Shown: positions 42,003 to 51,786 of the stretch, one piece after another
Layout: every line of letters begins with the position of its first letter
Position numbering within the stretch: position 1 is the stretch's first letter
Assembly: GCA_964535315.1 (NCBI GenBank)
Contig: CAZHTS010000006.1
Span: forward strand, 1-64,000
DNA: 64,000 nucleotides
Source of the DNA: CAZHTS01 sp964535315
Lineage (GTDB): Bacteria; Chloroflexota; Anaerolineae; Anaerolineales; Anaerolineaceae
Direction: 5' to 3'
The notes under the pieces: model-generated
What the model was told of the DNA's origin: nothing
Databases searched by the model: none
The model's input: the letters and a program-made list of their open reading frames with translations, nothing else
Position numbers and translations under genes: made by a program

Positions 42003-43031
42003 ATGGGTCGCAAGGTTTCCATTCAGGACATAGCGAAGGCGGCGGGTGTTTCGCACACCACCGTGTCGCGCGCCTTGCGCAACAGCCCGTTGATCAGCCG
42101 GGAGGTGCGCGAGCGGATTCAAAGCGTGGCGCAGCAGCTGGATTACACCCCCAACGCGCTGGCGCAGGGCTTGAAGATGCAGCGCTCGAACACCATCGGC
42201 CTGGTGGTGACGACGATTGCCGATCCGTTTGTGGGCCGCGTGGTGCGCGGCATCGAAGAGGTGGCGCAGGCGGCGGGGATGAGCGTGATTCTGAGCGCCT
42301 CGTACAACGACCCGGAACGTGAGATGGAGACGATCGAGAATTTTCAGCGCCGCCGGGTGGACGGAATTATCGTGGCGGCGGCGCAGATCAGCGACCAGTA
42401 CGCCCACCGCCTGTCGCGCATCGACGTGCCAACGGTGGTGATCAATCACCAGGCGGAGTCGGATCTGGCGCTGTTGCACTCGATTGCGGTGGACGATTAC
42501 ATGGGGGCGCGCCAGGCGGTCGAACACCTGTTGGGGTTGGGGCACCGGCGGATCGGTTACCTGGGGGCGGGCAACCGGCCGCGTTCTAACCGGCGACGGT
42601 TGCAGGCTTACCGCGACGCCTTGCACGAAGCCGGCCTGGATGCGGCGGAATGGGTGCGCATCGCCTCGCCGGAGCATCGTTATCACTCGGATGACGTGAT
42701 GGCCGGGCGCACGCTGCTGCCCGAACTGCTGGACGGCGGGGTGACAGCGCTGTTTTGTTATAACGACATGATCGCGATTGGGGGATTGCTGGCGTGCAGT
42801 GAGCGACGCCTGAGGGTTCCTGAACAGTTCAGTCTTATTGGTTTTGATGATATCGAGCTGGCGCAATACGTGACGCCGGGGCTGACCACCATTCATCAGC
42901 CGAAGCTGCGGCTGGGGCAGATGGCGATGGAGATGCTCCTGGAATTGGTGGCCGGGCGTGAAGTGTGCGACCAGGTATTGGCGACGGAGTTGATCTTGAG
43001 AGGGACGACCGCCGGTTTGAGCGGTCGCTAG
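42003..43031 (+). CDS. LacI-family regulator of inositol catabolism
   Basis: A 342-residue LacI/GalR repressor. The N-terminal helix-turn-helix and hinge read VSIQDIAKAAGVSHTTVSRALRN (residues 5-26) and VAQQLDYTPNALAQGLK; the periplasmic-binding-like effector domain begins NTIGLVVTTIADPFVGRVVRGI. Its gene is followed directly by iolB, and 14-bp palindromes occur at its own promoter, before iolB and twice before the transaldolase gene. The effector is probably inositol or a pathway intermediate; that is inferred from context. No good ribosome site precedes the ATG. Confidence 0.9.
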   Translation: MGRKVSIQDIAKAAGVSHTTVSRALRNSPLISREVRERIQSVAQQLDYTPNALAQGLKMQRSNTIGLVVTTIADPFVGRVVRGIEEVAQAAGMSVILSASYNDPEREMETIENFQRRRVDGIIVAAAQISDQYAHRLSRIDVPTVVINHQAESDLALLHSIAVDDYMGARQAVEHLLGLGHRRIGYLGAGNRPRSNRRRLQAYRDALHEAGLDAAEWVRIASPEHRYHSDDVMAGRTLLPELLDGGVTALFCYNDMIAIGGLLACSERRLRVPEQFSLIGFDDIELAQYVTPGLTTIHQPKLRLGQMAMEMLLELVAGREVCDQVLATELILRGTTAGLSGR

Positions 43032-43076
43032 GTGCGGCGCCGCCGGCGAGGGCGGGGCGAAGTCAGAAAGGTTTGA

Positions 43077-43090
43077 TGCACACGTGTGCA
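43077..43090. promoter_or_regulatory. LacI-family operator O2
   Basis: A perfect 14-bp palindrome, TGCACACGTGTGCA, ending one base before the iolB ribosome site AAGGAG. No -10/-35 pair is visible beside it, so it may act as a roadblock to transcription from the lacI promoter. Confidence 0.85.
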
Positions 43091-43101
43091 AAGGAGCGTT
43101 T

Positions 43102-43995
43102 ATGCAGTACCACTCTCAGAATCTGGTCATCCACCCCGAGAAAAGCGACGACCCTCACCGCATCGTAGAGGTCACGCCGCAGATGGCGGGCTGGGAGACC
43201 CTCTCTTTCCAGGCTCGCCGGCTGCCGGCCGGGGAGCAGTGGCGTTTTGATAGCGGTGAGGCCGAACTGGCGCTGGTGGTGTTGGCCGGGCGATTGGACG
43301 TCGTCTCGCCGCGTGGCGAGTGGCGCGGTCTGGGCGAGCGGCCAACGGTCTTCTCCGGCAAGCCCTATGCGCTCTACCTGCCGCGCCGCACCCCCTTTGC
43401 CGTGCAGGCGCAGAGCGATTGCGAATTTGCGCTGGCCTGGACGCCGGTGCAGGGTGATTTTGCACCGCGGCTGGTGACGCCGGCCGAGGTAACGGTAGAG
43501 ATCCGCGGCGGCGATAACGCCACCCGCCAGATCAACAGCATCCTCCCGCCAGGCTTCCCCTGCGAACGACTGGTGGTGGTAGAGGTGTATACGCCGGGCG
43601 GCAACTGGTCGAGTTACCCGCCGCACAAACACGACGTACATAAAACGGATGCTCAGGGCAAGATTCTGGAGGCCGACCTGGACGAGATCTATTATTACCG
43701 CATGGATCGCCCCGAGGGCTATGCTTTCCAGTATATCTATACCGACCCCGAGTCGCCGTTGCAGCGGGCAGGAACGCCGCTCGACGCGGTGGTGCGGGTG
43801 CGCGACCACGATGTGGCGTTGATCCCGGAGGGATACCATCCGGTTGCCAGCCCGCCGGGGTACACGTGCTATTATCTCAACGTGCTGGCGGGCAGCGCAC
43901 AAAGCCTGGCGGCCACGGATGACCCGGCTTATACGTGGGTCAAGGGTGCGTACCGCGGGCGAGACGGGCGCGTGCCGTTGTACCCGCTCGATTGA
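43102..43995 (+). CDS. iolB: 5-deoxy-glucuronate isomerase IolB
   Basis: A 297-residue bicupin that isomerises 5-deoxy-glucuronate to 2-deoxy-5-keto-gluconate in myo-inositol breakdown. The second cupin carries the family metal-site motif WSSYPPHKHD (about residues 171-180) and LDEIYYYRMDRPEGYAFQ, and a late DVALIPEGYHPVASPPGY. The ATG at 43102 is fixed by AAGGAG; an earlier GTG at 43084 lies within the operator. It is followed 28 bases later by iolD. Confidence 0.95.
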   Translation: MQYHSQNLVIHPEKSDDPHRIVEVTPQMAGWETLSFQARRLPAGEQWRFDSGEAELALVVLAGRLDVVSPRGEWRGLGERPTVFSGKPYALYLPRRTPFAVQAQSDCEFALAWTPVQGDFAPRLVTPAEVTVEIRGGDNATRQINSILPPGFPCERLVVVEVYTPGGNWSSYPPHKHDVHKTDAQGKILEADLDEIYYYRMDRPEGYAFQYIYTDPESPLQRAGTPLDAVVRVRDHDVALIPEGYHPVASPPGYTCYYLNVLAGSAQSLAATDDPAYTWVKGAYRGRDGRVPLYPLD

Positions 43996-44023
43996 ATTCA
44001 TTGTGGCGAGAGGAGAGAATGGT

Positions 44024-45919
44024 ATGAGCGTTCAAGCAACCCGACGGATGACGATGGCACAGGCGTTGATCGCCTTCTTGCAGCAGCAATACGTGGAGCG
44101 AGACGGGATCGAGCAGCCTTTCTTTGCCGGTTGTTTTGGGATCTTTGGTCATGGCATCGTGGGTGGGATCGGCCAGGCGCTGCAACAGATGCCCGAGTTT
44201 CGCTATTACCAGGCGCGCAACGAGCAGGCGATGGTGCACATGGCTACGGCCTATGCCAAGACGCGCAACCGGCTGCAAACGTTGGTATGCACCTCTTCGA
44301 TTGGCCCCGGGGCGACGAATATGATTACCGGAGCGGCGACGGCGACGATCAACCGCCTGCCGGTGTTGCTGCTGCCGGGCGACATTTTTGCACGGCGTAA
44401 CGTCGCGCCGGTGCTGCAACAACTGGAGGCGGCCTACAGTCAGGACATTTCGGTCAACGACTGCTTCAAACCGGTCAGTCGTTATTGGGATCGCATCAAC
44501 CGGGCCGATCAACTGCTGCTGGCGCTGCCCGAGGCGCTGCGCGTGCTGACCAGCCCGGCGGAAACGGGCGCGGTGACGCTGGCCCTGCCGCAGGACGTGC
44601 AGGCCGAGGCCTTCGACTACCCGGCGGCGTTCTTCCACAAGCGGGTGTGGCGGGTGCCGCGCAACCGGCCGGACCGCGACGCGCTGCGCCGGGCGGCGGA
44701 ACGCATTCGCGCCAGCCGTAGACCGTTGATCGTGGCCGGGGGCGGGGTGATTTATTCCGAGGCGTGTGAACTGCTGCGCCGCTTTGTCGATCAGAGCGGC
44801 ATTCCCGTGGGGGAGACGATGGCCGGCAAGGGCAGCCTGCGTTACGATCACCCGCTCAACCTGGGCGCCATTGGCGTGACCGGTACGCTGGCGGCCAACC
44901 GGGCGGCGGCCGAGGCCGACCTGGTGATCGGGATCGGGACGCGCTACAGCGACTTTACCACCGCCTCGAAGACGGCCTTCAGCAACCCGGACGTGCAATT
45001 TATCAATATCAATGTGACCGGGTTCGACGCCGGCAAACATGCCGGGCTGGCGCTGGTGGGCGACGCCCGCGAGACGCTGGAAGAATTGCTGGCGGCGCTG
45101 GCGGGGTATTCGGTGGCGGCCGAATATCGCCGCACGGCCCAGGAACTGCACGATGCCTGGGAGGCGGAGGTGGCGCGCATCTATGCCATCCGCCATACCC
45201 CGTTGCCCAGCCAGGGTGAATTGATCGGGGCGGTAAACGAGCTTTCGCACCCCGAAGGGATCATGGTCAATGCGGCCGGCAGCATGCCCGGCGATTTGCA
45301 CAAGCTGTGGCGGGCGCGTCACCCCAAGAATTTTCACATGGAGTACGGCAACTCGTGCATGGGTTACGAAATCGCCGGCGGGCTGGGCGTCAAGATGGCC
45401 GCCCCGGAGCGCGAGGTGTACGTCATCGTCGGCGATGGCAGCTATCTGATGCTGTCGGCCGACCTGGCAACCTCGATCCAGGAGGGGTATAAGCTGACCG
45501 TGATCCTGTGGGACAATTCGGGCTTCAAGAGCATCGGCTCGTTGAGCCGCTCGCTGGGCCAGGACGGTTTTGGGACGCGTTTCGTCTTTCGCCAGGACGG
45601 GGTGTTGGTGGGCGACTCGGCCGGCGAGAATGTGCAGACTCTGCCGTTAGATCTGGCGGCGAATGCGCGTTCGCTGGGGGCGCACGTGATCGAATGCCAG
45701 ACGTATGATGACTTTGTGGCGGCGCTGGCGGCGGCGGAGAAGATTGAGCGTACGACGGTCATCTACATCCGCAACGATCGCTGGTTTGGCGTGCCGGGCT
45801 ACGAGAGCTGGTGGGACGTGCCGGTGGCCGAGGTCAGCGCCATGCCGGCAGTTCAGGAAGCGCGCCAGGCCTGGGAGGCGAAGCGGGCCGAAGAGCGCTA
45901 TTTCTTCCCGGCCGAATAG
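44024..45919 (+). CDS. iolD: 3D-trihydroxycyclohexane-1,2-dione hydrolase IolD
   Basis: A 631-residue thiamine-diphosphate enzyme that opens the inositol-derived ring to give 5-deoxy-glucuronate. The N-terminal pyrimidine-binding domain includes GCFGIFGHG and YYQARNEQAMVHMATAYAK with the catalytic glutamate; the C-terminal TPP-binding domain contains MGYEIAGGLG and GDGSYLMLSADLATSIQEG with DNSGF, the GDG metal motif. Length is normal (about 630). AGGAGAG precedes the ATG. Starts further upstream run through iolB and are rejected. Confidence 0.95.
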   Translation: MSVQATRRMTMAQALIAFLQQQYVERDGIEQPFFAGCFGIFGHGIVGGIGQALQQMPEFRYYQARNEQAMVHMATAYAKTRNRLQTLVCTSSIGPGATNMITGAATATINRLPVLLLPGDIFARRNVAPVLQQLEAAYSQDISVNDCFKPVSRYWDRINRADQLLLALPEALRVLTSPAETGAVTLALPQDVQAEAFDYPAAFFHKRVWRVPRNRPDRDALRRAAERIRASRRPLIVAGGGVIYSEACELLRRFVDQSGIPVGETMAGKGSLRYDHPLNLGAIGVTGTLAANRAAAEADLVIGIGTRYSDFTTASKTAFSNPDVQFININVTGFDAGKHAGLALVGDARETLEELLAALAGYSVAAEYRRTAQELHDAWEAEVARIYAIRHTPLPSQGELIGAVNELSHPEGIMVNAAGSMPGDLHKLWRARHPKNFHMEYGNSCMGYEIAGGLGVKMAAPEREVYVIVGDGSYLMLSADLATSIQEGYKLTVILWDNSGFKSIGSLSRSLGQDGFGTRFVFRQDGVLVGDSAGENVQTLPLDLAANARSLGAHVIECQTYDDFVAALAAAEKIERTTVIYIRNDRWFGVPGYESWWDVPVAEVSAMPAVQEARQAWEAKRAEERYFFPAE

Positions 45920-45948
45920 GGTATGAGTTCGATGAGAGGAGGGACGAC

Positions 45949-47482
45949 TTGGTAGAGCAAACGCAAGCAGCCAGCATAACCCCTGGCGTCACGCTGCTGC
46001 GCATGGAAGCAATCAGCAAGAGTTTCCCGGGGGTGCGCGCCCTGAAAAATGTGCACCTGGAAGTGCGCAAGGGCGAGGTACACGCCCTGCTGGGCGAGAA
46101 CGGCGCGGGAAAGTCGACGTTGATGAAGATCCTTTCGGGAGCTTACCAGCGTGATGCGGGCGAGATTTATTGGGAAGGCAAAAAGATCGAGATCCGCGAC
46201 CCCAAAGAATCACAGCGGGCCGGGATTGGCATCATCTATCAGGAATTCAACCTGGTGCCGCAGTTGAGCATTGCCGAGAATGTATGGATCGGGCGCGAGT
46301 TCTTCAAGAACAAGGCCCTGCACCTGATTGACTGGCAGGAGATGTACCGTCGCACCGAGGTGCTGCTGCACGAATTGCACCTCAACCTCGACCCGCGCCG
46401 CCCGGTGCAGGGGCTGGGGGTGGCGCACCAGCAGATGGTTGAGATCGCCAAGGCGCTCTCGCTGGACGCCCGTTTACTGATCATGGACGAGCCGACCAGC
46501 GCCCTGACCGATACCGAAATCCAGCAGTTGTTTGCGGTGATCGAAAAGCTCAAGCAGCGCGGCGTGTCGGTGGTGTTCATTTCGCATCATCTGGACGAGG
46601 TGTTTAAAATCTGCGACCGGGGCACGGTGCTGCGGGATGGCGAGTTCATCAAGACGGTGGACTTGAAATGGTCGAACGAAGAAGAAATCATCCAGTTGAT
46701 GGTTGGGCGCAGCCTGGATCAACAATTTCCCAAGGTGGCCAGCCGGCGAGGGGCAGAGGCGCTGCGGGTGGAGCACCTGTGCCGGGATGACGTGCTGCAC
46801 GATATCAACTTCAGCGCCTACACCGGCGAGATTCTGGGCATTGCCGGTCTGGTGGGGGCGGGGCGCACCGAACTGATGAAGGCGGTGTTTGGCGCTGACC
46901 GGCCGACGGCGGGCAAGATCTTTGTCATGGGCAAAGAGATTCGCATCACTTCGCCGGAAGCAGCCATTCGGGCCGGGATCGGCCTGCTGCCGGAGGATCG
47001 TAAACAGGAGGGTCTGGTGCTGCTGTTGTCGGTGTTGCACAACATCAGCATGGCCAGCCTGGAGCGATTGCAGGGCAAGAGTGGGTTGTTGCGGCTGAAG
47101 GTCGAACGCAGCCAGGTGCAGGAATTCGTCGATAAATTGCGCATCCTGACGCCGGGCGTCCAGCAACAGGTGCAATACCTGAGCGGCGGCAACCAGCAGA
47201 AGGTGGTGCTGGCCAAATGGTTGGCCGGCCAGTCCCGCATCCTGATCTTTGATGAGCCGACGCGCGGGATCGATGTGGGCGCCAAAGTGGAGGTCTACAA
47301 CCTGATGAACAGCCTGGTGGAAAACGGCGTGGCGGTGATCATGGTGTCGTCCGAAATGCCGGAATTGCTGGGCATGAGCGATCGCATCCTGGTGATGCAC
47401 GAAGGTCGTCTGTCGGCCGAGTTCGACCGCTCGGAAGCAACGCAGGAAAAAGTTTTGGCAGCAGCGATGGGAGTGTATAACA

Positions 47483-47511
<29 letters not shown>
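45949..47511 (+). CDS. sugar ABC transporter ATP-binding protein, inositol type
   Basis: A 520-residue double ATPase of the RbsA/MglA class. Domain 1 has LGENGAGKSTLMKILSG and LGVAHQQMVEIAKALS with DEPTSALTD; domain 2 has a modified Walker A (GLVGAGRTELMKAVFG), a signature YLSGGNQQKVVLAKWL and DEPTRGIDVGAK. It energises import through the permease that follows, whose start overlaps by 29 bases. I place the start at the TTG 45949 because GAGAGGAGGG lies six bases upstream; no ATG lies in a suitable place. Myo-inositol as substrate is inferred from the operon. Confidence 0.92.
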
Positions 47512-48493
<982 letters not shown>

Positions 48494-48622
48494 GCGTGGG
48501 AATATGCATGCCGTCGGTCTGGGCCGGTGAAAGGAGGTAGACTGCGCTGGAGAAGAAGAACGTCGTCCCATGTATGCAACTGTCCGTAATTTGATCTATC
48601 ACGAAATTCTAGGAGGAACGAT

Positions 48623-50488
48623 ATGTACGCAAACTTAAAGAAGTTGCTGGTTGTGCTCGTCCTGGTGACCATTTTGCTGAGCGCCTGCCAGCCTCAGCCG
48701 GCCCCGACCACGGCGCCCGAGGCCCCCAAAGCCACGCAGCCGCCTGCGGCCAGTGGGGATACGGCCAAGAAAGAAATTAAAGTTGCGGTGATTGTCAAAG
48801 CGGTAACGAGCGACTACTGGAAGGCAGTGGGCGCGGGCGTGGAAGCAGCGATGCAGGCCGACCCGACGGTCAAGGCGACCTTCCTGGGCCCGAACGAAGA
48901 GACGGACATTGAAGGCCAGATTCGCTTCATCGAGGCGCAGATTGCGGCCAAGGTGGATGCGCTGGCGGTTGCGCCGTCACAGGCGGACCAGGTGCAGCCG
49001 ACGCTGCAGAAGGCGGTGGATGCGGGCATCCCGGTCATATTGATCGACACGGACATCTCGACCTTCACGGCCAAGTCGGCGTTTGTGGGCACGGACAACA
49101 AGCTGGGCGGCAAGCTGGCGGGCGAGTTCATCGCTGCCAAACTGCAAAAGGGCGATAAGGTAGCCATCATTCGCGGTGCGGCGGGCGACCCGGTGCACAA
49201 CCTGCGCGAAGAAGGCGCCAAGGAAGCTTTTGCGGCGGCCGGGATCGAAGTGGCGGCCGTGCAGCCGGCGGACAGCGACCGGGCCAAGGGCCAGAGCGTG
49301 GCCGAGAACCTGATGACGACCTACCCGGATCTGAAGGCGATCTACGGCACGAACGACGAGATGGCGTTGGGCGCCGCCAATGCGGTCAAGTCGGCGGGCA
49401 AGAGCATGGTGATCGTGGGCTTTGACGCCTCGCCGGATGCGTTGAAGGCGATCGAGAGCGGTCTGTTGAGCGGCAGCATTGCGCAGTTTGCGGGCAAGAT
49501 CGGCGAACTGGGCACGCTGACGGCGGCCAAGGTGGCGCGGGGCGAGAAAGTGGACGCCTTCGTCAACACCGGCGTGGAAGTGGTGAGCAAAGATAACCTG
49601 AGCAAGTTCCTGCCCGATGCGGCCCCGGCTGCGGCCAAGAAGGAAGTCAAGGTTGCGGTGGTCGTCAAGGCGGTAACGAGCGACTACTGGAAGGCGGTGG
49701 GCGCGGGCGTGGAAGCAGCGATGCAGGCCGACCCGACGGTCAAGGCGACCTTCCTGGGCCCGAACGAAGAGACGGACATTGAAGGCCAGATTCGCTTCAT
49801 CGAGGCGCAGATTGCGGCCAAGGTGGATGCGCTGGCGGTTGCGCCGTCACAGGCGGACCAGGTGCAGCCGACGCTGCAGAAGGCGGTGGATGCGGGCATC
49901 CCGGTCATATTGATCGACACGGACATCTCGACCTTCACGGCCAAGTCGGCGTTTGTGGGCACGGACAACAAGCTGGGCGGCAAGCTGGCGGGCGAGTTCA
50001 TCGCTGCCAAACTGCAAAAGGGCGATAAGGTAGCCATCATTCGCGGTGCGGCGGGCGACCCGGTGCACAACCTGCGCGAAGAAGGCGCCAAGGAAGCTTT
50101 TGCGGCGGCCGGGATCGAAGTGGCGGCCGTGCAGCCGGCGGACAGCGACCGGGCCAAGGGCCAGAGCGTGGCCGAGAACCTGATGACGACCTACCCGGAT
50201 CTGAAGGCGATCTACGGCACGAACGACGAGATGGCGTTGGGCGCCGCCAATGCGGTCAAGTCGGCGGGCAAGAGCATGGTGATCGTGGGCTTTGACGCCT
50301 CGCCGGATGCGTTGAAGGCGATCGAGAGCGGTCTGTTGAGCGGCAGCATTGCGCAGTTTGCGGGCAAGATCGGCGAACTGGGCACGCTGACGGCGGCCAA
50401 GGTGGCGCGGGGCGAGAAAGTGGACGCCTTCGTCAATACCGGTGTGGAAGTGGTGAGCAAAGACAACCTGAGCAAGTTCTTGAAGTAG
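48623..50488 (+). CDS. double-domain sugar-binding lipoprotein of the inositol ABC transporter
   Basis: A 621-residue lipoprotein made of two RbsB-type periplasmic binding domains in one chain. The signal peptide ends in the lipobox LLSAC (lipidated Cys22), followed by a Pro/Thr-rich linker. Domain 1 covers about residues 48-330 and domain 2 about 338-620; both begin KVAV(I/V)VKAVTSDYWKAVGAGVEAAM and contain FVGTDNKLGGKLAGE, IRGAAGDPVHNLREEGAKEAF and YGTNDEMALGAANAVK. They differ at only a few residues at their ends. Related proteins normally have one such domain of about 300 residues. AGGAGGAACG precedes the ATG. A linker of seven residues (PDAAPAA) joins the halves. Either a true tandem protein or an assembly artefact should be considered. 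Confidence 0.88.
   Translation: MYANLKKLLVVLVLVTILLSACQPQPAPTTAPEAPKATQPPAASGDTAKKEIKVAVIVKAVTSDYWKAVGAGVEAAMQADPTVKATFLGPNEETDIEGQIRFIEAQIAAKVDALAVAPSQADQVQPTLQKAVDAGIPVILIDTDISTFTAKSAFVGTDNKLGGKLAGEFIAAKLQKGDKVAIIRGAAGDPVHNLREEGAKEAFAAAGIEVAAVQPADSDRAKGQSVAENLMTTYPDLKAIYGTNDEMALGAANAVKSAGKSMVIVGFDASPDALKAIESGLLSGSIAQFAGKIGELGTLTAAKVARGEKVDAFVNTGVEVVSKDNLSKFLPDAAPAAAKKEVKVAVVVKAVTSDYWKAVGAGVEAAMQADPTVKATFLGPNEETDIEGQIRFIEAQIAAKVDALAVAPSQADQVQPTLQKAVDAGIPVILIDTDISTFTAKSAFVGTDNKLGGKLAGEFIAAKLQKGDKVAIIRGAAGDPVHNLREEGAKEAFAAAGIEVAAVQPADSDRAKGQSVAENLMTTYPDLKAIYGTNDEMALGAANAVKSAGKSMVIVGFDASPDALKAIESGLLSGSIAQFAGKIGELGTLTAAKVARGEKVDAFVNTGVEVVSKDNLSKFLK
48764..49612 (+). repeat. binding-domain direct repeat, unit 1
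   Basis: 849 bases repeated in frame 870 bases downstream. Differences lie within about the first 65 and the last 50 bases; the roughly 730 bases between look identical by eye. Confidence 0.92.
49634..50482 (+). repeat. binding-domain direct repeat, unit 2
   Basis: Second unit of the in-frame tandem repeat. Edge differences are mostly silent (for example GTCAATACCGGT against GTCAACACCGGC), which argues that the copies had diverged before their centres were made equal. Confidence 0.92.
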
Positions 50489-50501
50489 TGAAAAGGGAAA
50501 G

Positions 50502-50538
50502 ATCCTGTGGGGGGCGGAAAGAGCGCCCTCCACAGGAT
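50502..50538 (+). terminator. hairpin after the binding protein, overlapping the next promoter
   Basis: ATCCTGTGG (50502-50510) pairs with CCACAGGAT (50530-50538), extended by G/C pairs inward. No T run follows. The last base is the first base of the -35 of the next promoter. Confidence 0.5.
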
Positions 50539-50566
50539 TGACCCGCAGCAGCGTCCATGATAGAAT
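50538..50566 (+). promoter_or_regulatory. sigma-70-type promoter of the transaldolase-iolAEG operon
   Basis: TTGACC (50538-50543), a 17-base spacer and TAGAAT (50561-50566). Transcription would begin near 50573, inside operator O3. Confidence 0.8.
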
Positions 50567-50571
50567 GAATT

Positions 50572-50585
50572 TGCACACGTGTGCA
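50572..50585. promoter_or_regulatory. LacI-family operator O3
   Basis: Perfect palindrome TGCACACGTGTGCA starting five bases after the -10, covering the predicted transcription start. Confidence 0.88.
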
Positions 50586-50634
50586 GACCGCGACCGGTTC
50601 CAGCCCGAAGTGGCGGCTTTTTTTAGCAAATCTT

Positions 50635-50648
50635 TGCACACGTGTGCA
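50635..50648. promoter_or_regulatory. LacI-family operator O4
   Basis: A second perfect copy of the palindrome, 63 bases after O3 (six helical turns), so two repressor dimers could lie on the same face and loop or cooperate. Confidence 0.88.
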
Positions 50649-50682
50649 GCTCAATCGAATTCGATCTGTGAGGTAATGGCTT

Positions 50683-51771
50683 ATGAATGGCAATCCGTAT
50701 AAAAGCCCGCTCCACCAGACGGTGACGACTACAGCCACCGACTATTGGAATGACTCCTGCGCCGTGGAAGAATTGCAATACGCAATCGAGAACGGCGCGG
50801 TGGGGGCGACCACCAACCCGACGATCGTGCTCAATGTGCTCAAGAAGGAAATGGCGCACTGGCGCGGCCGTATTCGCCAGATTTGCGACGAGAACCCCGC
50901 CTGGAGCGAAGATCAGATCACCTGGAAGCTGATCGAAGAGATGGCGGTGCGCGGCGCAGAGCAACTCTATCCGGTGTTCGAACGCGAGGGCGGGTTGAAG
51001 GGGCGTCTGTCGATCCAGACCAACCCGGCGTTTTATCGCAACGCCGAGGCAATCTGCCAGCAGGCGGTGCATTTTGACGGCCTGGCGCCCAACATGCAGG
51101 TTAAGATCCCGGTGACGCGGGCGGGGGTTGCGGCCATTGAAGAAGCCACCTATCGGGGCGTCAACATCAACGCCACGGTCAGTTTTTCGGTGCCACAGGC
51201 GCTGGCGGTAGCCGAGGCGGTGGAGCGCGGTCTACAGCGGCGCAGCGCCGAGGGCAAAGCGGTGGCGAATATGCGTCCGGTCTGTACGATCATGATCGGG
51301 CGCCTGGACGACTGGCTGCACGTGTTGGAGAAGCGCGATGGGATTGTGGTGGCGCCCGGTTATTGCGATTGGGCCGGCATTGCCTGTTTCAAGCGGGCCT
51401 GCGCAATCTTTGCCCAGCGCGGTTATCGCACCCGCCCGCTGGCGGCGGCTTACCGTCACCATTTGCACTGGTCGGAGCTGATTGGCGGGGATGTGGTGCT
51501 GACGATTCCTTACGAGTGGCAGAAGCTGTTCAACGCCTCGGATGTGGAGGTGAAGGAACGGTTTGCCGATCCGGCGCCGGCGCCGGTTGTGGATACGCTG
51601 TACGCTAAGTTTGCCGATTTCCGGCGGGCCTACGAGCCAGACGGGATGACGGCGGAGGAATTCGATCAATTCGGGCCGACGGTGCGCACGCTGCGCTCGT
51701 TTATCGGCGCATATCACGACCTGGTGGCGGTGGTGCGGGACGTGATGCTGCCCAACCCGGACGTCAGGTAA
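50683..51771 (+). CDS. transaldolase-family protein in inositol operon
   Basis: A 362-residue class I aldolase of the transaldolase family. The Schiff-base lysine is Lys141 in NMQVKIPVTRAGVAAIEEAT, followed by GVNINATVSFSVPQALAVAEA; GATTNPTIV near residue 41 and an aspartate in YWNDSC are also family features. It heads the second inositol operon, directly behind two repressor sites. Classical transaldolase activity is possible, but the absence of IolJ suggests it could cleave 2-deoxy-5-keto-gluconate-6-phosphate or its unphosphorylated form. That role is an inference from position only. Confidence 0.85.
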   Translation: MNGNPYKSPLHQTVTTTATDYWNDSCAVEELQYAIENGAVGATTNPTIVLNVLKKEMAHWRGRIRQICDENPAWSEDQITWKLIEEMAVRGAEQLYPVFEREGGLKGRLSIQTNPAFYRNAEAICQQAVHFDGLAPNMQVKIPVTRAGVAAIEEATYRGVNINATVSFSVPQALAVAEAVERGLQRRSAEGKAVANMRPVCTIMIGRLDDWLHVLEKRDGIVVAPGYCDWAGIACFKRACAIFAQRGYRTRPLAAAYRHHLHWSELIGGDVVLTIPYEWQKLFNASDVEVKERFADPAPAPVVDTLYAKFADFRRAYEPDGMTAEEFDQFGPTVRTLRSFIGAYHDLVAVVRDVMLPNPDVR

Positions 51772-51786
51772 ACGCGGGAGGTGGTC

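Noticed and set aside
48764..50482. The tandem repeat as an insertion sequence or CRISPR-like element
   Set aside because: Each unit is a complete, in-frame binding domain without inverted ends, and the reading frame is maintained.
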